Shown here in pieces: positions 24,206-33,395 of a DNA stretch of 64,000 bases. Position numbers and translations under genes: made by a program. The stretch's first letter is position 1; each line of letters begins with the position of its first letter. The stretch comes from Flavobacterium odoriferum (lineage in GTDB: Bacteria; Bacteroidota; Bacteroidia; Flavobacteriales; Flavobacteriaceae), in the NCBI RefSeq assembly GCF_025499515.1, contig NZ_JAMKFA010000003.1:124001-188000 (forward strand), read 5' to 3'. The notes beneath the pieces are model-generated. The model was not told where the DNA came from and made no database searches. It saw only the letters and a program-made list of their open reading frames with translations.

Positions 24206-25492
24206 TTAAAATTTCAATTCTACTGCTGGTAACAATTTACTTGAAACTTCTCCAAAACCAATTCTAAGATTGTCTTTTTGACAATATCCTCTGATTATTA
24301 CGGTATCGTTGTCGTTGATGAATTTACGTTCAGAACCATCATTCATTTTTAATGGTTTTTGTCCGCCCCAACTCAATTCTAACATCGAACCAAAAGAATC
24401 TTCTGTTGGTCCAGAGATTGTTCCGCTTCCCATCATATCGCCCGAGTTTACTCTACAACCATTAATGGTATGATGCGCTAATTGTTGCGCCATTGACCAA
24501 TACATGTATTTAAAGTTAGAACGAGAAACCACAGTTTCTACTGCATTTTCTGGCTGAATCGCAACTTCTAAATTAATATCAAATGCTTTTGCCCCTTTTT
24601 GTTTTAGATATGGTAATGGTTCTGGTGATTGCTCAGGACCTTTTACTCTAAAGGGTTCTAAAGCATCCATTGTTACAATCCATGGTGAAATTGATGAAGC
24701 AAAGTTTTTCGCTAAGAATGGTCCAAGTGGCACATATTCCCATTTTTGAATATCGCGCGCACTCCAATCGTTAAATAATACCATTCCGAAGATGTGTTCT
24801 TCTGCTTCTTCTACTGGAATTGGTTCTCCCATTAAATTCGCATCAGTAGTAATAAAAGCAGTTTCCAATTCAAAATCCACTAATCTTGAAGGCCCGAAAA
24901 CAGGAGTAGTCTCTCCATTTGGTAACGTTTGTCCGTATGGTCTGTGTACAGGAATACCTGAAGGAACAATCGTAGAACTTCTTCCGTGATAACCTACAGG
25001 AATGTGTAACCAGTTTGGTAACAACGCATTTTCTGGATCACGGAACATTTTTCCTACGTTAGTAGCGTGTTCTTTTGAACTATAAAAATCAGTATAATCA
25101 CCAATTTGAACAGGTAAAAGCATTTCGATATCTTCTACTTTAAAGATAACAACTTCTCTGTGCTCTTTGTTGTCTCTTAATTTTGGGTTATTTTCATCGA
25201 AAAGTTCTGCTAAGCGATTTCTTACCAAACGCCATGTTTTTTTTCCGTCAGAAATAAAGTCATTAAGTGTGTCTTGCATGAACATATCATCTGTAAGTTC
25301 AATACCTTCAAAATAACCTAATTGTTGTAAAGCACCCATGTCGATAGCGCAATTTCCAATTCGGGTTCCTATGGTGATAACATCTTCTTTTGTAATGAAA
25401 ACACCAAATGGAATATTTTGAATAGGAAAGTCACTATTTTCAGGAACATTTATCCAAGATCTTCTTAGGGGGTCGTTTGCTATATTTGGCAT
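24206..25492 (-). CDS. fahA: Fumarylacetoacetase
   Basis: Final enzyme of tyrosine/phenylalanine breakdown, splitting fumarylacetoacetate to fumarate and acetoacetate. The 428-residue protein has the N-terminal FAA-hydrolase domain start NDPLRRSWINVPENSDFPIQ, then metal-ligand regions DFYSSKEHATNVG, FELETAFI, MVLFNDWSARDIQKWEY, and the substrate-binding GSGTISGPTEDSFGSMLELSWGG. Length is typical. It is followed by its own terminator. Divergent glyA starts 112 bp away. The other enzymes of the pathway are outside the window. Confidence 0.95.
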   Translation of the reverse strand: MPNIANDPLRRSWINVPENSDFPIQNIPFGVFITKEDVITIGTRIGNCAIDMGALQQLGYFEGIELTDDMFMQDTLNDFISDGKKTWRLVRNRLAELFDENNPKLRDNKEHREVVIFKVEDIEMLLPVQIGDYTDFYSSKEHATNVGKMFRDPENALLPNWLHIPVGYHGRSSTIVPSGIPVHRPYGQTLPNGETTPVFGPSRLVDFELETAFITTDANLMGEPIPVEEAEEHIFGMVLFNDWSARDIQKWEYVPLGPFLAKNFASSISPWIVTMDALEPFRVKGPEQSPEPLPYLKQKGAKAFDINLEVAIQPENAVETVVSRSNFKYMYWSMAQQLAHHTINGCRVNSGDMMGSGTISGPTEDSFGSMLELSWGGQKPLKMNDGSERKFINDNDTVIIRGYCQKDNLRIGFGEVSSKLLPAVELKF

Positions 25493-25604
25493 AATTGTAT
25501 TGTTAGTTTGTTGTTGAAAAATTATGAATCAAATATAAAATTATCTATCAATGTAACAAACCTTTTTCGTAATTTTGACCTAATTTTAACGAATATTTAT
25601 TGCA

Positions 25605-26879
25605 ATGCAACGCGACGAACAAATTTTTGACCTAATTCTTGATGAACAAGACAGACAAATTCACGGAATTGAATTAATTGCTTCTGAAAACTTTGTTAGC
25701 GACCAAGTAATGGAAGCTGCAGGTTCATGTTTAACCAACAAATATGCTGAAGGATATCCTGGTAAAAGATATTACGGAGGATGTGAAGTAGTAGATATTG
25801 TAGAACAAATTGCAATTGACAGAGCAAAAGCTTTGTTTGGTGCTGAATATGTAAATGTGCAGCCTCACTCAGGTTCTCAAGCAAACACAGCAGTTTTTGC
25901 AGCATGTTTGAAACCAGGTGATACTATTTTAGGATTTGATTTATCTCACGGAGGTCACTTAACACATGGTTCTCCAGTGAATTTTTCTGGAAAATTATAC
26001 AATCCTGTGTTTTATGGAGTAGAAGAGGAGACAGGAGTATTGAATTATGATAAAATCCAAGAAATTGCAACTGCAAACAAACCAAAAATGATTATTGCTG
26101 GAGCTTCGGCTTATTCTCGTGATATGGATTTTAAACGTTTCAGAGAAATTGCTGATAGCGTTGGTGCTTTATTGTTAGCCGATATTTCACACCCAGCAGG
26201 ATTAATTGCTAAAGGGTTATTAAATGATCCAGTTCCTCATTGTCATATTATAACAACCACAACTCACAAGACGTTAAGAGGTCCTAGAGGAGGAATGATA
26301 ATGATGGGGAAAGATTTCGAGAATCCATGGGGATTAACTACTCCAAAAGGGGATATCAGAATGATGTCTCACGTTTTAGACATGTCTGTTTTTCCTGGTA
26401 ATCAAGGTGGACCTTTAATGCACATTATTGCTGCTAAGGCGGTTGCTTTTGGAGAATGTTTAACTGATGAGTTTTTCCGTTATGCTATGCAAGTGAAGAA
26501 AAATGCACAAGCAATGGCAGAAGCATTCAATAAAAGAGGTTACAAATTAATTTCAGGTGGTACAGATAACCACATGATGTTAATTGATTTAAGAAACAAA
26601 GGGATTTCAGGTAAAGATGCTGAAAATGCATTGGTAAAAGCTGAAATTACTGTAAATAAAAACATGGTGCCATTTGATGATAAATCACCATTTGTTACTT
26701 CTGGTATTCGTGTGGGAACTCCAGCAATCACAACTCGTGGTTTGGTTGAAGTAGATATGGAAACTGTCGTAGCTTTAATCGATAAAGTTTTAATGAATCA
26801 TACTGATGAAGCTGTTTTAGAACAAGTAGCAGAAGAAGTAAATGATTTAATGAGCGAAAGAGCAATGTTTGTATTTTAA
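25605..26879 (+). CDS. glyA: Serine hydroxymethyltransferase
   Basis: PLP enzyme interconverting serine and glycine with tetrahydrofolate, the main source of one-carbon units. The 424-residue sequence has [10 protein letters not shown], the PLP-binding lysine in [13 protein letters not shown] (about residue 226), [17 protein letters not shown], and the dimer motif [22 protein letters not shown] -7 box TAATTTTG lies at 25570-25577, 28 bp upstream of the start, but no good -33 box is apparent. No riboswitch was seen in its leader. A terminator follows. Confidence 0.96.
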   Translation: MQRDEQIFDLILDEQDRQIHGIELIASENFVSDQVMEAAGSCLTNKYAEGYPGKRYYGGCEVVDIVEQIAIDRAKALFGAEYVNVQPHSGSQANTAVFAACLKPGDTILGFDLSHGGHLTHGSPVNFSGKLYNPVFYGVEEETGVLNYDKIQEIATANKPKMIIAGASAYSRDMDFKRFREIADSVGALLLADISHPAGLIAKGLLNDPVPHCHIITTTTHKTLRGPRGGMIMMGKDFENPWGLTTPKGDIRMMSHVLDMSVFPGNQGGPLMHIIAAKAVAFGECLTDEFFRYAMQVKKNAQAMAEAFNKRGYKLISGGTDNHMMLIDLRNKGISGKDAENALVKAEITVNKNMVPFDDKSPFVTSGIRVGTPAITTRGLVEVDMETVVALIDKVLMNHTDEAVLEQVAEEVNDLMSERAMFVF

Positions 26880-26896
26880 TTTCAAACACAATATCA

Positions 26897-26936
26897 TAAA
26901 AAAACTCCTGACTAATCATCAGGAGTTTTTATTTTT
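26897..26936. terminator. Bidirectional intrinsic terminator
   Basis: AACTCCTGA / TCAGGAGTT stem with loop CTAATCA, A-rich on the left and T5 on the right. It separates convergent glyA and the M28 peptidase gene. Confidence 0.88.
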
Positions 26937-26949
26937 ATAAGGTTCGGAT

Positions 26950-27969
26950 TTATTTTCCGTCTCTATCTACTTTTATTTTTTCAGGACGATTTGCTAATTC
27001 CCACGCTAAGGCAAAAGCTAATTGTGTTCTTTTTGCTAAAGCATCGTATTCAATTTTATCTGGCGTGTCACTTGGTAAGTGATAATCTGCATGAATACCA
27101 TTAAAGAAGAAAATAGAAGGAATTCCTTTTTTAGCAAAGTTGTAGTGGTCAGAACGGTAGTAAATTCTTTCAGGATCGTTTCTATCGTTGTATTTGTAAT
27201 CAAAATCTAATTTGGTATATTTTGCATTTACTTCTTCATTAATGGTGTGTAATTCACTACTTAATCTGTCTGAACCAATTACATAAATATAATTATTTGT
27301 ATTTGGATGTAATGTATCACGTCTTCCAATCATATCAATATTAATATCCGCAATAGTATTCGCTAAAGGAAATAACGGATTTTCTGAATAATATCTTGAA
27401 CCATGTAAACCGTGTTCTTCACCAGTTACGTGTAAAAATAAGATAGAACGTTTTGGTCCGTGTCCTTTTTTCTGAGCTTCTTTAAATGCTTGTGCAATTT
27501 CTAACAAAGCAACCGTTCCAGAACCATCATCATCGGCACCATTATAAATTTCACCATTTTTCATTCCCACGTGGTCGTAATGCGCAGAAATTACTAAAAT
27601 TTCATCTGGTTTTTCAGAACCTTTAATGAAAGCCCAAATGTTTTCTGAATCATTCAATTTTGGAGCAAATCCTCTTTTCATAAATTCAGATGGCACTTTT
27701 TGATACCAATCTGATGCTGCTTCTGGGTAAGAAACGCCCATTTTTTTATACTCTTCAATTAAGTATTTTCCTGCTTTTTTTTGTCCTTCTTCTCCAGTAT
27801 TTCTTCCTTGCATTTCATCACCAGCAACAATATATAAGTGTTTACTTAATTCTGGAGCAGTAATTGTGTTAATGTAAGTGCCAAGATCTGCTTTTGTAGT
27901 AACCTTTGATGATGAGCAACTCATCAAAATCAAAGATAAAACAGCACCTGAAAACAATATTTTTTTCAT
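26950..27969 (-). CDS. M28 family zinc aminopeptidase, lipoprotein
   Basis: Extracytoplasmic metallopeptidase of 339 residues with a lipobox at LSLILMSCSSS. The zinc ligands are visible: SAHYDHVG (His, Asp), GADDDGSGTVAL (bridging Asp), HVTGEEHGLHGS (catalytic and metal Glu), an Asp in NIDMIGRRD and HYNFAKKGIPSIFFF near residue 295 with the last His. The PA-like insert typical of some M28 enzymes is absent. It probably trims peptides in the periplasm or at the cell surface. It is monocistronic, with divergent selO upstream. Confidence 0.92.
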   Translation of the reverse strand: MKKILFSGAVLSLILMSCSSSKVTTKADLGTYINTITAPELSKHLYIVAGDEMQGRNTGEEGQKKAGKYLIEEYKKMGVSYPEAASDWYQKVPSEFMKRGFAPKLNDSENIWAFIKGSEKPDEILVISAHYDHVGMKNGEIYNGADDDGSGTVALLEIAQAFKEAQKKGHGPKRSILFLHVTGEEHGLHGSRYYSENPLFPLANTIADINIDMIGRRDTLHPNTNNYIYVIGSDRLSSELHTINEEVNAKYTKLDFDYKYNDRNDPERIYYRSDHYNFAKKGIPSIFFFNGIHADYHLPSDTPDKIEYDALAKRTQLAFALAWELANRPEKIKVDRDGK

Positions 27970-28104
27970 AAAAAGTGGTTTTTGGTTTTTAATTCTAAAA
28001 CAAATATAATTAGTTAGTAGCAGAAATGATTTTTTTATTACACTTAGCGAGTAATTTTAACAAAATTTGAAGATTATTGCTGTTTATTACAAATTTACAA
28101 TGAG

Positions 28105-28112
28105 TAACTTTG
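28105..28112 (+). promoter_or_regulatory. Putative -7 promoter box for selO
   Basis: TAACTTTG, matching the Bacteroidetes sigma-70 -7 consensus TAnnTTTG, 22 bp before the selO start. No convincing TTG-type -33 box lies at the expected distance, so the call is tentative. Confidence 0.45.
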
Positions 28113-28134
28113 CAAAGAACAAGCCATTTTTATA

Positions 28135-29694
28135 ATGAAATTAAACCTTAACGATACTTTCAATAAAGAATTGCCTGCCGATTCAAATGTTTCTAATACA
28201 AGACGACAAGTATTTGATGCTGCTTTTTCGTTTGTATCACCTCGTGTTCCATCACATCCTAAATTGCTTCATGTTGCTGATGAGGTGGCTGAATTATTAG
28301 GGATTTCTCAAGCAGAAACACAATCTCTTGATTTTTTAAATTTGGTTTCAGGAAGTGCTGTTTATCCAGATTCAAAACCTTATGCTATGGCGTATGCCGG
28401 ACATCAATTTGGGAATTGGGCAGGACAACTTGGTGATGGTAGAGCGATTAATTTGTTTGAGATGCTGCATAATAACCAACGTTGGACCTTACAGTTGAAA
28501 GGAGCAGGCGAAACACCTTATTCGAGAACAGCAGATGGTTTTGCTGTTTTACGTTCTTCTATACGTGAGCATTTGTGTAGTGAAGCGATGCATTATTTGG
28601 GTGTGCCTACTACTCGTTCTTTATCCTTGGTGACAACTGGTGACAAAGTTTTACGAGATGTTTTGTACAATGGAAATGCCGCTTATGAAGATGGTGCAGT
28701 AGTGTGCAGAGTAGCGCCTTCGTTTATTCGTTTTGGGAATTTTCAGCTATTTGCTGCTCGAAAAGATAGTAAGAATTTAAAAGCGTTAGCTGATTATACG
28801 ATTGAGTATTTTTATCCTGAAATTACAGTTCCGGGAAAAGAAAAGTATTTGCAGTTTTATCAGGAAGTAGTTAATCGAACGGTGGAAATGGTGTTGCATT
28901 GGCAACGCGTTGGTTTTGTTCATGGTGTGATGAATACGGATAATATGTCGATTTTAGGACTTACGATTGATTATGGTCCGTATGGTTGGTTGGAAGATTA
29001 TGATCCTGATTGGACACCAAATACTACCGATGCAGAAGGCAGAAGATATCGTTTCAGAAACCAACCCGATATTGCTTTGTGGAATTTAGTACAATTAGGA
29101 AATGCTTTGTATCCGTTGATTGAAGATATTGATTCGATGGAACAAGTATTGAATAGTTATAGTCAGCAATTTGATAGCCAATTTCCGATAATGCAACAGC
29201 AGAAGTTGGGATTACAAGCGGAATATGATGCCGATTTTCAAGATGAATTAATTACTTTGTTGACTGCTTCAGAAACGGATATGACGATTTTCTATCGCAA
29301 CTTGGCCAATGTAGTAAAAACAGATACTTCTGATGAAGCGTTAGCTAAAATTACCATAGCGTTTTACCAACCCGATAAAATTGTAACGACATTAAAAACG
29401 AGTTGGTTGAATTGGATGGAATTGTATTTGGAGAAAATTAAAGCAGAAGTTCTTTCAGATGAAGAAAGAAAACAAGCTATGAATACCATTAATCCAAAAT
29501 ATGTATTGCGAAATTACATGGCACAATTAGCCATTGAAGCGGCAGAGAAAGAAGATTATTCGCTAATTAATGAATTGTATACTTTACTAAAAAATCCATA
29601 CAACGAACAACTAGAACAAGAAAAATGGTTTGCCAAACGACCAGATTGGGCGCGACATAAAGTTGGGTGTTCGATGTTGTCTTGTAGTTCTTAG
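28135..29694 (+). CDS. selO: SelO/YdiU family protein adenylyltransferase
   Basis: Pseudokinase-fold enzyme that transfers AMP to Ser/Thr/Tyr of target proteins, often in redox stress. The 519-residue protein has YAGHQFGNWAGQLGDGRAINL, the phosphate-binding LQLKGAGETPYSRTADGFAVLRSSIREHL, and the catalytic VHGVMNTDNMSILGLTIDYGPYGW (inverted ATP site). The C terminus ends in GCSMLSCSS, where eukaryotic homologues have selenocysteine. Length is normal. A heptamer-rich gap and the bacilliredoxin-like ytxJ gene follow on the same strand, which may reflect a shared redox theme. Confidence 0.94.
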   Translation: MKLNLNDTFNKELPADSNVSNTRRQVFDAAFSFVSPRVPSHPKLLHVADEVAELLGISQAETQSLDFLNLVSGSAVYPDSKPYAMAYAGHQFGNWAGQLGDGRAINLFEMLHNNQRWTLQLKGAGETPYSRTADGFAVLRSSIREHLCSEAMHYLGVPTTRSLSLVTTGDKVLRDVLYNGNAAYEDGAVVCRVAPSFIRFGNFQLFAARKDSKNLKALADYTIEYFYPEITVPGKEKYLQFYQEVVNRTVEMVLHWQRVGFVHGVMNTDNMSILGLTIDYGPYGWLEDYDPDWTPNTTDAEGRRYRFRNQPDIALWNLVQLGNALYPLIEDIDSMEQVLNSYSQQFDSQFPIMQQQKLGLQAEYDADFQDELITLLTASETDMTIFYRNLANVVKTDTSDEALAKITIAFYQPDKIVTTLKTSWLNWMELYLEKIKAEVLSDEERKQAMNTINPKYVLRNYMAQLAIEAAEKEDYSLINELYTLLKNPYNEQLEQEKWFAKRPDWARHKVGCSMLSCSS

Positions 29695-29815
29695 ATTTTT
29701 ACACAAAGGTTAATTTAACATATAAGTCATATAAAAAAATAAGTCAAGCCTCACGTTGAATAAAGTTCATAATAGATTTTAAAGATTACTCTTATTTTTA
29801 CAATCTGTGTTCCAA

Positions 29816-29850
29816 AAACCTGAAACCTGAAACTTGAAACTTGAAACAAA
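29816..29850. repeat. AAACnTG heptamer array in the ytxJ leader
   Basis: Units AAACCTG, AAACCTG, AAACTTG, AAACTTG, then AAACAAA, ending 9 bp before the ytxJ start codon. The same unit occurs at 8097-8110. Confidence 0.85.
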
Positions 29851-29859
29851 AAATATACT

Positions 29860-30195
29860 ATGAAAAACTGGAATCCCATCACAACAGAACAACAAGTAAG
29901 AGAAATTGTTGAGAAATCGAATGAAAAACCTCAAATTATCTTTAAGGATAGTGTGACTTGTGGTATTAGTGCTTATGCTAAAGAGCGCTTGGTTAGTGGA
30001 AATGATGTATTGATTGCTAAAGCCGATTTTAATTATTTGGATTTGCTTTTGTACCGAAGTGTTTCTAATTTTATTGCTCATGAATTGAGTGTAATTCACC
30101 AATCGCCACAAATTATTGTTTTAAAGAATGGGGAAGTGGTGTATCGTGTTTCACATCATAGTATTCAAGCGGATGAGATTGCTAAATGGTTATAA
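29860..30195 (+). CDS. ytxJ: YtxJ-like bacilliredoxin (monothiol)
   Basis: Thioredoxin-fold protein of 111 residues with a single active-site cysteine in DSVTCGISAYAKERL (the TCxIS motif of YtxJ/BrxC-like proteins). Later strands (DLLLYRSVSNFIAHELSV, SPQIIVLKNGEVVYRVSHHSI) match the C-terminal half of the fold, where the cis-proline position is SPQ. The family reduces bacillithiol mixed disulfides, which implies that the cell makes bacillithiol. The gene follows selO by 165 bp with a heptamer array in its leader. Confidence 0.88.
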   Translation: MKNWNPITTEQQVREIVEKSNEKPQIIFKDSVTCGISAYAKERLVSGNDVLIAKADFNYLDLLLYRSVSNFIAHELSVIHQSPQIIVLKNGEVVYRVSHHSIQADEIAKWL

Positions 30196-30199
30196 AATA

Positions 30200-30226
30200 A
30201 AAAGGTTCGCACTAGCGAACCTTTTC
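30200..30226. terminator. Bidirectional intrinsic terminator
   Basis: AAAGGTTCGC / GCGAACCTTT perfect 10-bp stem with loop ACTA, flanked by A-rich and T-rich sequence. It lies between convergent ytxJ and the PepSY gene. Confidence 0.88.
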
Positions 30227-30228
30227 TA

Positions 30229-30777
30229 TTAACTCAAAATAATTAAAACTAAAATTGGAAAAATTATTCCGGCTACGGCTAGTTTCCAGCCTCTTCGTTT
30301 AAAGGTGTTTTTGCCGTGGGTTACCATTAAAGTTCCCGTGATGGCAATAAGTATTAAGGAAATTCCAAAAATATCAGAGTAGTAAATCCACCAGTTCGAA
30401 GTAGTTTTATGCAACTTCATCGTTTGGCTGATAATTGGTGTTTTGTTGAAAGCAACAATTTCACCTTTACCTGTTTTCATGTCGATTTCTACATCGTGTT
30501 TTTCAAACGAAATTTTAAAAGTGCCTTTCTTTACATTGTGGCGACGCATTTTATCATCTATGCCCAATTGTTTTCCTAAATTTTCAGCAAATTCTTCTGT
30601 AATTTGGCTTTCTTCTGGTAATTTTACTTCGATGTTTTTGGTTTCGATGGTGTATTTTTCAGGATGCCAATGTTCTCTATGGTTCATTAAAATTCCCGAA
30701 AAAGCAAACGAAATAATCAATCCTACATAGAAGTAACCAAAATCGCGGTGAATGTCTCTAACTAATTTTTGTTTCAT
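30229..30777 (-). CDS. PepSY-associated transmembrane protein
   Basis: Membrane protein of 182 residues. A first helix (YVGLIISFAFSGILMNHREHW) carries the conserved HR histidine, then a PepSY-like periplasmic domain, and two helices near the C terminus (WIYYSDIFGISLILIAITGTLMV, LAVAGIIFPILVLIILS). Such proteins accompany siderophore receptors and are thought to be inner membrane ferric-siderophore reductases. It is 21 bp downstream of the TonB receptor gene and clearly belongs to the same iron-regulated operon. Confidence 0.85.
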   Translation of the reverse strand: MKQKLVRDIHRDFGYFYVGLIISFAFSGILMNHREHWHPEKYTIETKNIEVKLPEESQITEEFAENLGKQLGIDDKMRRHNVKKGTFKISFEKHDVEIDMKTGKGEIVAFNKTPIISQTMKLHKTTSNWWIYYSDIFGISLILIAITGTLMVTHGKNTFKRRGWKLAVAGIIFPILVLIILS

Positions 30778-30798
30778 TTTTTTGTGCTGATTGAGTTC

Positions 30799-33021
30799 TT
30801 AAAATTTATAACGTAACGAAGTTAAAATTTGTCTTGGAGCAATTGGATTTACACTGTAATTTTCGTGCAATGTATAGTTTAACTCGTTTGTAATATTTGA
30901 TAATTTACATAGTAATGTAAATTTTTTCCAATTGTAGCCCAAAGATACATCAATAGTTGTGTAGCCATTTACAGGAATTTCTCTATCCCAAATTCCGTTT
31001 GGTCGTGTTGGATCTACTTGATTGTTCCAACCACCAAATCTGTCTCCAATGTAGTTTCCAATAGCACCAACTGATACATTTTTGAACATTCCTGTTGGAA
31101 CGGTATAGAAGAAACTTAAATTAGCCGTATGTTGTGGTGTTCTTACTAAACGATCGCCTTCGATAAAACTTCCAGTTAATCCAGTTGTTTCTGTATAACG
31201 CATGTCGTTGTAGCTGTAACCTGCCATAATATTGAAATCGTCTATTGGTTTGTACGTAATGTCTAATTCGATTCCTTTACTGGTTGTTTCACCGCTTAAC
31301 GCTTTAAGGTTTGGATTTGTATTGATGTTTCCGTTTGCGTCAAATTCTGCCGTTTGAACTAAATTGCTGTTTACAATTTGGTATAAAGTAACGTTTGTAG
31401 TTAATTTTCCTTTCCAGAATTCGTTTTTAATTCCGGCTTCAATTTGGTCAATAATTGATGGTTCTAAAGCTTCGTTATTAATATCTATTCCAGTATTTGG
31501 TGTAAACGAATTCGAATAACTTGAGAATAAAGTAATGCTTTTTGTAGGTTGGTAAATCAATCCCACTTTTGGCGAAAAAGCTCTGTCGTTACGAATTTTT
31601 TCTTCAGTGATTGTGTTGTTAACTTTATCATGAGTTTCTGGTTTTGCTTCTTGGTACGAATAACGAATACCTAATAATGCTTTGAATTTGTCAGAGAACG
31701 AAATCAAATCTTGTGCATAAACTCCAAAACGAGTAGTTTCTGTTTTTACGATTCTTGTTACTTCAGATGGCATAATTGGACCATCGTAAGTTGCATCATA
31801 TAAAGCAGGATCAAAGATGTTTACAGGGTTTCCATAAGTAGTTACGGTTACTGGATCACCATTTCCATCTAACACAGCAGGATTGAAAAATCTAAACGTG
31901 TACGCATCGGCATACGAAATTTCTGTATCGATTCCTGTGAACAATTGGTGTTTGATTTTTCCTGTTTTAAAGTTTCCTTGTAAACTAATTTGGTTAGCCA
32001 AAATTTGTTCTACTGCTTTATTTCTTCCATACGGACGATTCCAATCGCCACTACCGTCTGTATTTGGTTGAATACGTTCTGTACCAATAGATTCTCTGTC
32101 GTAATCTTGGAAAGAAGAATTAAAATTTAGTTTCCAATTTTTATTGAATTCATGATTTACTAATATAGAAGCGGTTGCTTGTTTTGTGTTTCCGTTTGAC
32201 CATTTTGCTCCTAAATAAGCGTTTCTCGGTACATCAGCAATAATAGAACCTGTTCCAAAATCAGGTGTCCAATCGTCGCTTAAATAATCGGCTTGAAGCG
32301 TGATTTCTGTTTTATCGCTCACTTTAAAAAGTAGGGAAGGGTTTACGTAGTAACGTTCTTTAGTAACATAATCTCTAAAGCTTTCTGAATTTTCATACGA
32401 ACCATTAAAGCGAAACGCAATCGAATTATTAAAAGCACCATACACATCAGCCGAAGGTTTGTAGAAATTATAGCTTCCAGCTTGCATAGTGAATTCGCCA
32501 CCAGTTTTAAAGTTAGGTGTTTTGGTAACCATGTTCATAATTCCTCCAGGCGCTACATTTCCGTATAAAAGTGCTGCACTTCCTTTTAAGATTTCTACTT
32601 TTTCTAACGAAGAAACCTCTGGAATAGAACCGCTGTTGAAACGAAATCCATTTTTAAACATGTTGTTTGCCGACATATCGTAACCTCTTGACCAAAACGA
32701 TTCTTGAGCGCCACCACGAGCCGAACCTACATAAACACCATTAGCATTTTTAACCACATCACTCAAACGAATGGATTGTTGTTGTTGAATGATTTCTGCT
32801 CCAATAACCTGAACCGCTTGAGGTAAATCTTTTTCTTTGATTCCTGCTCTGTTTACTGAAGATTTTGATGGATTATTTTTTGCGGTAACCACTACTTCTT
32901 TTAGTTTTTTTACGGTATCGTTTACGGTAAAATAGTTTTCGCTAACATCATTAGGGTTTTCTTGGGCAATTGCCTGTAGTGAAGACAATAGGACTATAGT
33001 TTTTAAAATGTTTTTATACAT
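30799..33021 (-). CDS. TonB-dependent siderophore receptor
   Basis: Outer membrane receptor of 740 residues. The signal peptide ends at LLSSLQAIAQ and is followed by a TonB box-like stretch. The plug domain contains RGYDMSANNMFKNGFR and VEILKGSAALLYGNVAPGG. The barrel runs from about residue 230 to the C-terminal phenylalanine (LTSLRYKF). The plug segment GNVAPGGIMNMVTKTP is typical of FhuE/FpvA-type siderophore receptors. It is transcribed from a TTTG-N19-TATTTTTG promoter flanked by two operator-like repeats. The ferric-siderophore ligand is unknown. Confidence 0.92.
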   Translation of the reverse strand: MYKNILKTIVLLSSLQAIAQENPNDVSENYFTVNDTVKKLKEVVVTAKNNPSKSSVNRAGIKEKDLPQAVQVIGAEIIQQQQSIRLSDVVKNANGVYVGSARGGAQESFWSRGYDMSANNMFKNGFRFNSGSIPEVSSLEKVEILKGSAALLYGNVAPGGIMNMVTKTPNFKTGGEFTMQAGSYNFYKPSADVYGAFNNSIAFRFNGSYENSESFRDYVTKERYYVNPSLLFKVSDKTEITLQADYLSDDWTPDFGTGSIIADVPRNAYLGAKWSNGNTKQATASILVNHEFNKNWKLNFNSSFQDYDRESIGTERIQPNTDGSGDWNRPYGRNKAVEQILANQISLQGNFKTGKIKHQLFTGIDTEISYADAYTFRFFNPAVLDGNGDPVTVTTYGNPVNIFDPALYDATYDGPIMPSEVTRIVKTETTRFGVYAQDLISFSDKFKALLGIRYSYQEAKPETHDKVNNTITEEKIRNDRAFSPKVGLIYQPTKSITLFSSYSNSFTPNTGIDINNEALEPSIIDQIEAGIKNEFWKGKLTTNVTLYQIVNSNLVQTAEFDANGNINTNPNLKALSGETTSKGIELDITYKPIDDFNIMAGYSYNDMRYTETTGLTGSFIEGDRLVRTPQHTANLSFFYTVPTGMFKNVSVGAIGNYIGDRFGGWNNQVDPTRPNGIWDREIPVNGYTTIDVSLGYNWKKFTLLCKLSNITNELNYTLHENYSVNPIAPRQILTSLRYKF

Positions 33022-33022
33022 C

Positions 33023-33107
33023 TTATTTAGATTTAATTAAAATAATGATGCAAAAATATAAAGTCAAAATGAATTCACAAAGTTTATTTAGATTTATTTT
33101 AAATAAA
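33023..33107 (-). promoter_or_regulatory. Promoter and paired operator sites of the TonB receptor operon 1
   Basis: Minus-strand promoter TTTG (33078-33081), 19 bp, TATTTTTG (33051-33058). A 24-bp site (plus-strand form TTATTTAGA...AAATAA) occurs at 33023-33046, downstream of the start point, and again at 33084-33107, directly upstream of the -33 box. The two copies differ at only a few positions. The same arrangement precedes the second receptor gene at 39075-39159. An iron-responsive repressor (Fur or DtxR type) is the likely binder; this is inference. Confidence 0.72.
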
Positions 33108-33155
33108 ATTTATAACGAATTGAAATTCAAATGGTAGGTTGAGAAGTTTTTTTAA

Positions 33156-33190
33156 GAGTGAAGAGAATGGAGAATGGGATAATGAGAAAA
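33156..33190. repeat. Heptamer-periodic repeat in intergenic DNA
   Basis: Units GAGTGAA, GAGAATG, GAGAATG, GGATAAT, GAGAAAA in register, overlapping the edge of the terminator at 33187-33213. Confidence 0.6.
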
Positions 33191-33213
33191 TCCCGAGGAA
33201 TTCGGGATTTTTT
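33187..33213 (-). terminator. Intrinsic terminator, likely for the reverse transcriptase transcript
   Basis: AAATCCCGA / TCGGGATTT stem with a short loop, followed on the minus strand by T-rich sequence and on the plus strand by T6. It sits between the reverse transcriptase gene and the receptor promoter, both on the minus strand, and would insulate them. Confidence 0.7.
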
Positions 33214-33249
33214 ATGCTTTAGTATTGGCGAGTAGTAGTGAATAACTTT

Positions 33250-33395
33250 TTTTTACGTTTTGCCGGCTTTGCTAGGTTTGGGTTTATATTGCCCTAAACC
33301 ATTCCATTTGGACTTAAGCTAAATATACAGAAATATCTTTCCATTATGCCCAATGTCTACATCAATTGTAGCGGCTGTTACGTGTTGTTAGTATT
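33250..33395 (-). repeat. Cassette-edge-like element abutting the reverse transcriptase stop codon
   Basis: Read on the minus strand, the reverse transcriptase stop TAA runs into CAACACGTAACAGCCGC, then about 100 bp, then GCCGGCAAAACGTAAAAA. The two ends form an imperfect inverted repeat (ACGTAACAGCCGC against ACGTTTTGCCGGC). I recall similar sequences at the ends of accessory genes in Flavobacteriia. It resembles an integron attC in general plan but lacks clear GTTRRRY/RYYYAAC boxes at both ends. No coding frame is seen between 33022 and 33387. Confidence 0.4.

Noticed and set aside
25493-25604. Riboswitch between fahA and glyA
   Set aside because: Only 112 bp, AT-rich, without conserved glycine or SAM riboswitch cores.
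33108-33155. Third operator copy upstream of the receptor 1 promoter
   Set aside because: The sequence is AT-rich but does not keep the TTATTTAGA half-site.
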